The notes beneath the pieces were generated by a model. That model worked only from the letters and a program-made list of their open reading frames with translations. It was not told where the DNA came from and searched no databases. From Desulfobacterales bacterium (GTDB taxonomy: Bacteria > Desulfobacterota > Desulfobacteria > Desulfobacterales > SpSt-501), in the NCBI GenBank assembly GCA_030834695.1, contig JAUQXK010000071.1:1-53798 (forward strand): a stretch of 53,798 nt of DNA, in the 5' to 3' direction. Positions 51,573-53,798 of this stretch are shown here, in pieces (position 1 is the stretch's first letter; each line of letters begins with the position of its first letter). The position numbers and the translations under genes are program-made.

Positions 51573-53477
51573 TCAGGCCGCAGTCATCAGGTCCGAGATC
51601 TGCAGCCGTTCCAATAGCTCCGCGGTCGGAACACCATTCGCATCCCACGCGTGCAGCCGGTAGTACTCGTCGAGCATGGTCCTGAACTTCTCCCGGTCGA
51701 TGCATTTGCCGCGGGCCACCGGCAGCCCGAGTTTGGTCGGCTCGTCGAAATAGCGGTCGGGCAGCCAGTCGTCCTTGCGGGTCATGCCTTCCCTCAGGTT
51801 GAAAAGACGCTCGGCGGTGTAACCGCGGTTGGCCACATCCCAGATGTCCTTCTCGGAGAATTCGAGGCCCGTGTTGAGATAGATGAGCCGGGCGAATTCC
51901 TTGAACTGCGGGTGGTTGGGGCTGAGGAAGACCGTGTGGTACTTGCAGATGCCCACGCAGTCGACCGCCATGTAGACCAGCTCCTGCCACATGACCATGC
52001 GCGGCTTGCCCTCGTATTCGGAGTAGCTGTTGGTGAGCGGCCCGTCGTAGCCGTCGGGGTTGCGGTAGACCTTGTCGAGCACCTTCATCGGCAGGTTGTA
52101 CAGATCGATGGCCGGGCGCCCCCGCAGATGGTCGGAGCCGCGCGAGGACACCGCGATGTTCAAGGCCAGCGCCGGCGTGGCGCGCTCGTCGGAGTGCAGG
52201 TTGCTCATGCCCTTGACATGGATGAGGTACTTCAGGCTCTCCGGACCGATTCGCTTCGCCGCCGGCAGCGGGCCCTCCGCCAGGATATCGCCGATGTTCT
52301 GCCGGAAGGCGATGCGCTTGACCAGCTCGATGACCGCCTCGTCGCTGCCCCATTCGAGCTTCAGGCCGTCGGTATCCTTGTCGGTAATCAGGCCTTTCTC
52401 GTAGAGCTCCATGGCCCAGGCCATCATGCTGCCCACCTCCAGGGTATCCATGCCGTAATCGTTGACCAGGTGGTTTCCGACCAGCACGGTGTTCATGCTG
52501 CGGCAGCCGACCTCGGCCCCGAAGGCGCCCTGGCTGGTGTATTCGGGGCCCTGGGCGTAAGTGCCGGCATAGGGGCCCTCCTTGATGATGTAGCGATGGC
52601 GGCAATGCACCTGGCAGCCGAAGCAGCCGTCCAGCCCGATCGAATATTTGTCGAGGTTCTCGCACTCGATATCTTCGCTGTTCGGCAGCTGGTTGTACTG
52701 GAAATTGCGGGTGCGGACCAAACCGGTGGTGTTGGTGACGCCGAAGATGAAGCCGGTTCCCCAGCGCTGCATGATCTGCGAAACTTTGGTGGAGATCACC
52801 TGGTCGATGATCTGCTTGTTGTACTCCAGCGCCTCCTCCGGGAACTTGATGGCGATGCTCATGGTGCCGCGGCAAGCCACGGCCTTCAGGTTCTTGGAGC
52901 CCATCACGGCGCCCAGCCCGGTGCGGCCGGCGGCGTTCTTGCGGCCGGTCATGACGCAGGCAAACCGCACCCGGTTCTCCCCGGCTTGGCCGATGCACAG
53001 CACCTGGGTCTCGGGGTCGTCGAGTTCGCGCCGGATGAGATCCTGGGTATCATAGACGCCCGATCCCCAGATGTTTTCGGCGCTGCGGAGCTCGATCGCG
53101 CCGTTGTGGATGTACAGGTAAACCGGCTTTTCGGCACGGCCGCGGATCACCAGGTGGTCGAAGCCGGCCCAGCGCATCTCCGGAGCGAAGAACCCGCCCA
53201 TGTTGGCCGATCCGAGCAGGTTTGTGAGGGGCGACTTGGCCATCACGTGGGTCCGCGCGGAGGCCGAAGCCATCGTGCCGACGAGCAGACCGGCGCTGAT
53301 GAGCAGGACGTTATCGGGGCCGAGCGGATCGGCCCCCGGCGGGCAGTGCTTGTTGAGCAGGTAGGCATCCAGCCCGCGGCCGCCGATGAACTTGCGCCGC
53401 CATTCCAGCGGGATGGCCTCGATTTTGACGTCTCCGGTGCTCAGGTCGATATAGGCGATCTTGCGATTCAGGGCCAT
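51573..53477 (-). CDS. aor: Aldehyde:ferredoxin oxidoreductase (tungsten-pterin)
   Basis: The 634-residue enzyme oxidises aldehydes to carboxylic acids (or reduces acids) using a bis-tungstopterin and a [4Fe-4S] cluster. The N-terminal beta domain opens MALNRKIAYIDLSTGDVKIE...FIGGRGLDAYLL. The cluster ligands are CFGCQVHC (near 280) and the distant Cys in DCVGIC (near 505). Pterin-binding runs such as SPLTNLLGSANMGGFFAPEMRWAGFDHLVIRGRAEKP are typical. ATG 53477 follows AGGAG; a GTG two codons earlier is not needed. The polyferredoxin and MoaD-like genes follow, as in Aromatoleum-type AOR operons. The substrate aldehyde is not evident. Confidence 0.95.
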   Translation of the reverse strand: MALNRKIAYIDLSTGDVKIEAIPLEWRRKFIGGRGLDAYLLNKHCPPGADPLGPDNVLLISAGLLVGTMASASARTHVMAKSPLTNLLGSANMGGFFAPEMRWAGFDHLVIRGRAEKPVYLYIHNGAIELRSAENIWGSGVYDTQDLIRRELDDPETQVLCIGQAGENRVRFACVMTGRKNAAGRTGLGAVMGSKNLKAVACRGTMSIAIKFPEEALEYNKQIIDQVISTKVSQIMQRWGTGFIFGVTNTTGLVRTRNFQYNQLPNSEDIECENLDKYSIGLDGCFGCQVHCRHRYIIKEGPYAGTYAQGPEYTSQGAFGAEVGCRSMNTVLVGNHLVNDYGMDTLEVGSMMAWAMELYEKGLITDKDTDGLKLEWGSDEAVIELVKRIAFRQNIGDILAEGPLPAAKRIGPESLKYLIHVKGMSNLHSDERATPALALNIAVSSRGSDHLRGRPAIDLYNLPMKVLDKVYRNPDGYDGPLTNSYSEYEGKPRMVMWQELVYMAVDCVGICKYHTVFLSPNHPQFKEFARLIYLNTGLEFSEKDIWDVANRGYTAERLFNLREGMTRKDDWLPDRYFDEPTKLGLPVARGKCIDREKFRTMLDEYYRLHAWDANGVPTAELLERLQISDLMTAA

Positions 53478-53492
53478 GGTCACTCCTTTCCT

Positions 53493-53705
53493 TCAGATCT
53501 TCTCGTCGGTGCCGAGAGGATAATTCTCCCAGACCGGTCCCCGCACTCGGGCGGTCTTGGGGTAGGGCCAGGAGATGCGCCACTCGATTCCGCACTTGGG
53601 GCACTTGGCCCGATCCGCGCCCTCCGCCGGCCGGAACCGCTCGAAGCAGGTCAGGCAGCGCACCTCGCCGTCGCGCGGACCTTCCATGACTTTGTTGATT
53701 TTCAT
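53493..53705 (-). CDS. Small zinc-ribbon protein
   Basis: The 70-residue protein has one CxxC pair at CLTC and one at CPKC (VRCLTCFERFRPAEGADRAKCPKCGIEW), a simple zinc ribbon or rubredoxin-like iron site. It starts at ATG 53705 behind AAGGAGGTG and ends 16 bases before aor, so it is the first gene of the operon in view. The role is unknown; it may act in metal or pterin insertion or electron transfer. Confidence 0.8.
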   Translation of the reverse strand: MKINKVMEGPRDGEVRCLTCFERFRPAEGADRAKCPKCGIEWRISWPYPKTARVRGPVWENYPLGTDEKI

Positions 53706-53770
53706 CCGTGCACCTCCTTGCCGGCCGGGCTTTGAACCCGTTCAAGAGCCGCTTCCAACTGTTAGTTTTG

Positions 53771-53788
53771 CGTTCATTATAAAGAACG
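53771..53788 (-). promoter_or_regulatory. Palindrome over a TATAAT box upstream of the AOR operon
   Basis: CGTTC (53771-53775) and GAACG (53784-53788) flank eight bases. On the minus strand they include TATAAT (53781-53776). The -35 region would be outside the window. A repressor binding here would cover the -10 box. Confidence 0.5.
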
Positions 53789-53798
53789 AATTGAAACA

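Noticed and set aside
51651-53735. 694-codon open frame on the + strand
   Set aside because: Antisense to aor; no motif, low-complexity composition.
1-53798. CRISPR array
   Set aside because: No regularly spaced repeat of 20-40 bases was seen.

Overview
The window is about 54 kb of mostly GC-rich chromosome whose gene content points to a strictly anaerobic member of the Desulfobacterota (former Deltaproteobacteria, sulfate-reducer-like). The pointers are a tungsten-type aldehyde:ferredoxin oxidoreductase (AOR) with its polyferredoxin, an NADH-dependent NuoE/NuoF/HoxU-type module, Na+-pump decarboxylase subunits, sigma-54-controlled carboxylic-acid catabolism and a GAF-type sigma-54 activator. 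No ribosomal gene is present, so the placement is an inference from gene content.

Layout. 1-304: end of an AT-rich integrated element (a partial gene) abutting the 3' half of a tRNA, probably tRNA-Pro, that looks like an attachment-site scar; the tRNA terminator follows. 474-7651: core genes (small lipoprotein, pdxT-pdxS with a divergent MocR/PdxR-type regulator, rtcA, a fibronectin-III protein, an amidohydrolase, a papain-like protein). 7948-9182: a broken pentapeptide-repeat gene. 9572-14729: a metallophosphoesterase lipoprotein and a large hybrid sensor kinase. 15017-20983: a giant exonuclease-RecQ-UvrD fusion and a VapBC pair. 21082-26697: an operon of two cyclic-nucleotide-binding proteins plus NuoE, NuoF and HoxU-like subunits, divergent from small and large Na+-pump decarboxylase subunits. 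26754-29954: hexapeptide protein, two sugar-nucleotide epimerases, a MoaD/ThiS-like protein. 30180-37850: tctCBA transporter, sigma-54 activator, LarA-type racemase and a two-subunit UxaA-family lyase resembling SuyAB. 38687-49502: secreted di-haem c-type protein, Zn-phospholipase-C-like protein, a membrane protein with a possible TIR-like domain, LOG protein, CAP protein, chemoreceptor with a dead cheW remnant, aminotransferase. 49665-53705: Usp, cupin, MoaD-like, polyferredoxin, AOR and zinc-ribbon genes.

The most notable system is at 29.9-37.9 kb. Two transcription units, tctCBA and the larA-like gene followed by suyAB-like genes, each carry a good sigma-54 promoter. Exactly 72 bp upstream (end of element to start of promoter) each has the same three-half-site element (21 of 26 positions identical). 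The sigma-54 activator gene lies between the two units. The simplest reading is a regulon for uptake, racemisation and C-S (or C-O) lyase cleavage of a 2-hydroxy acid. Sulfolactate is the leading candidate: a LarA-type 'sulfolactate racemase' would replace the dehydrogenase pair used in known pathways, and the released sulfite could be respired.

Other points: a clear sigma-28 promoter before the chemoreceptor, a short leader ORF whose stop codon lies in a terminator loop, several extragenic palindromic repeats, and a pseudogene with a nonsense codon plus a foreign winged-helix-like insert.
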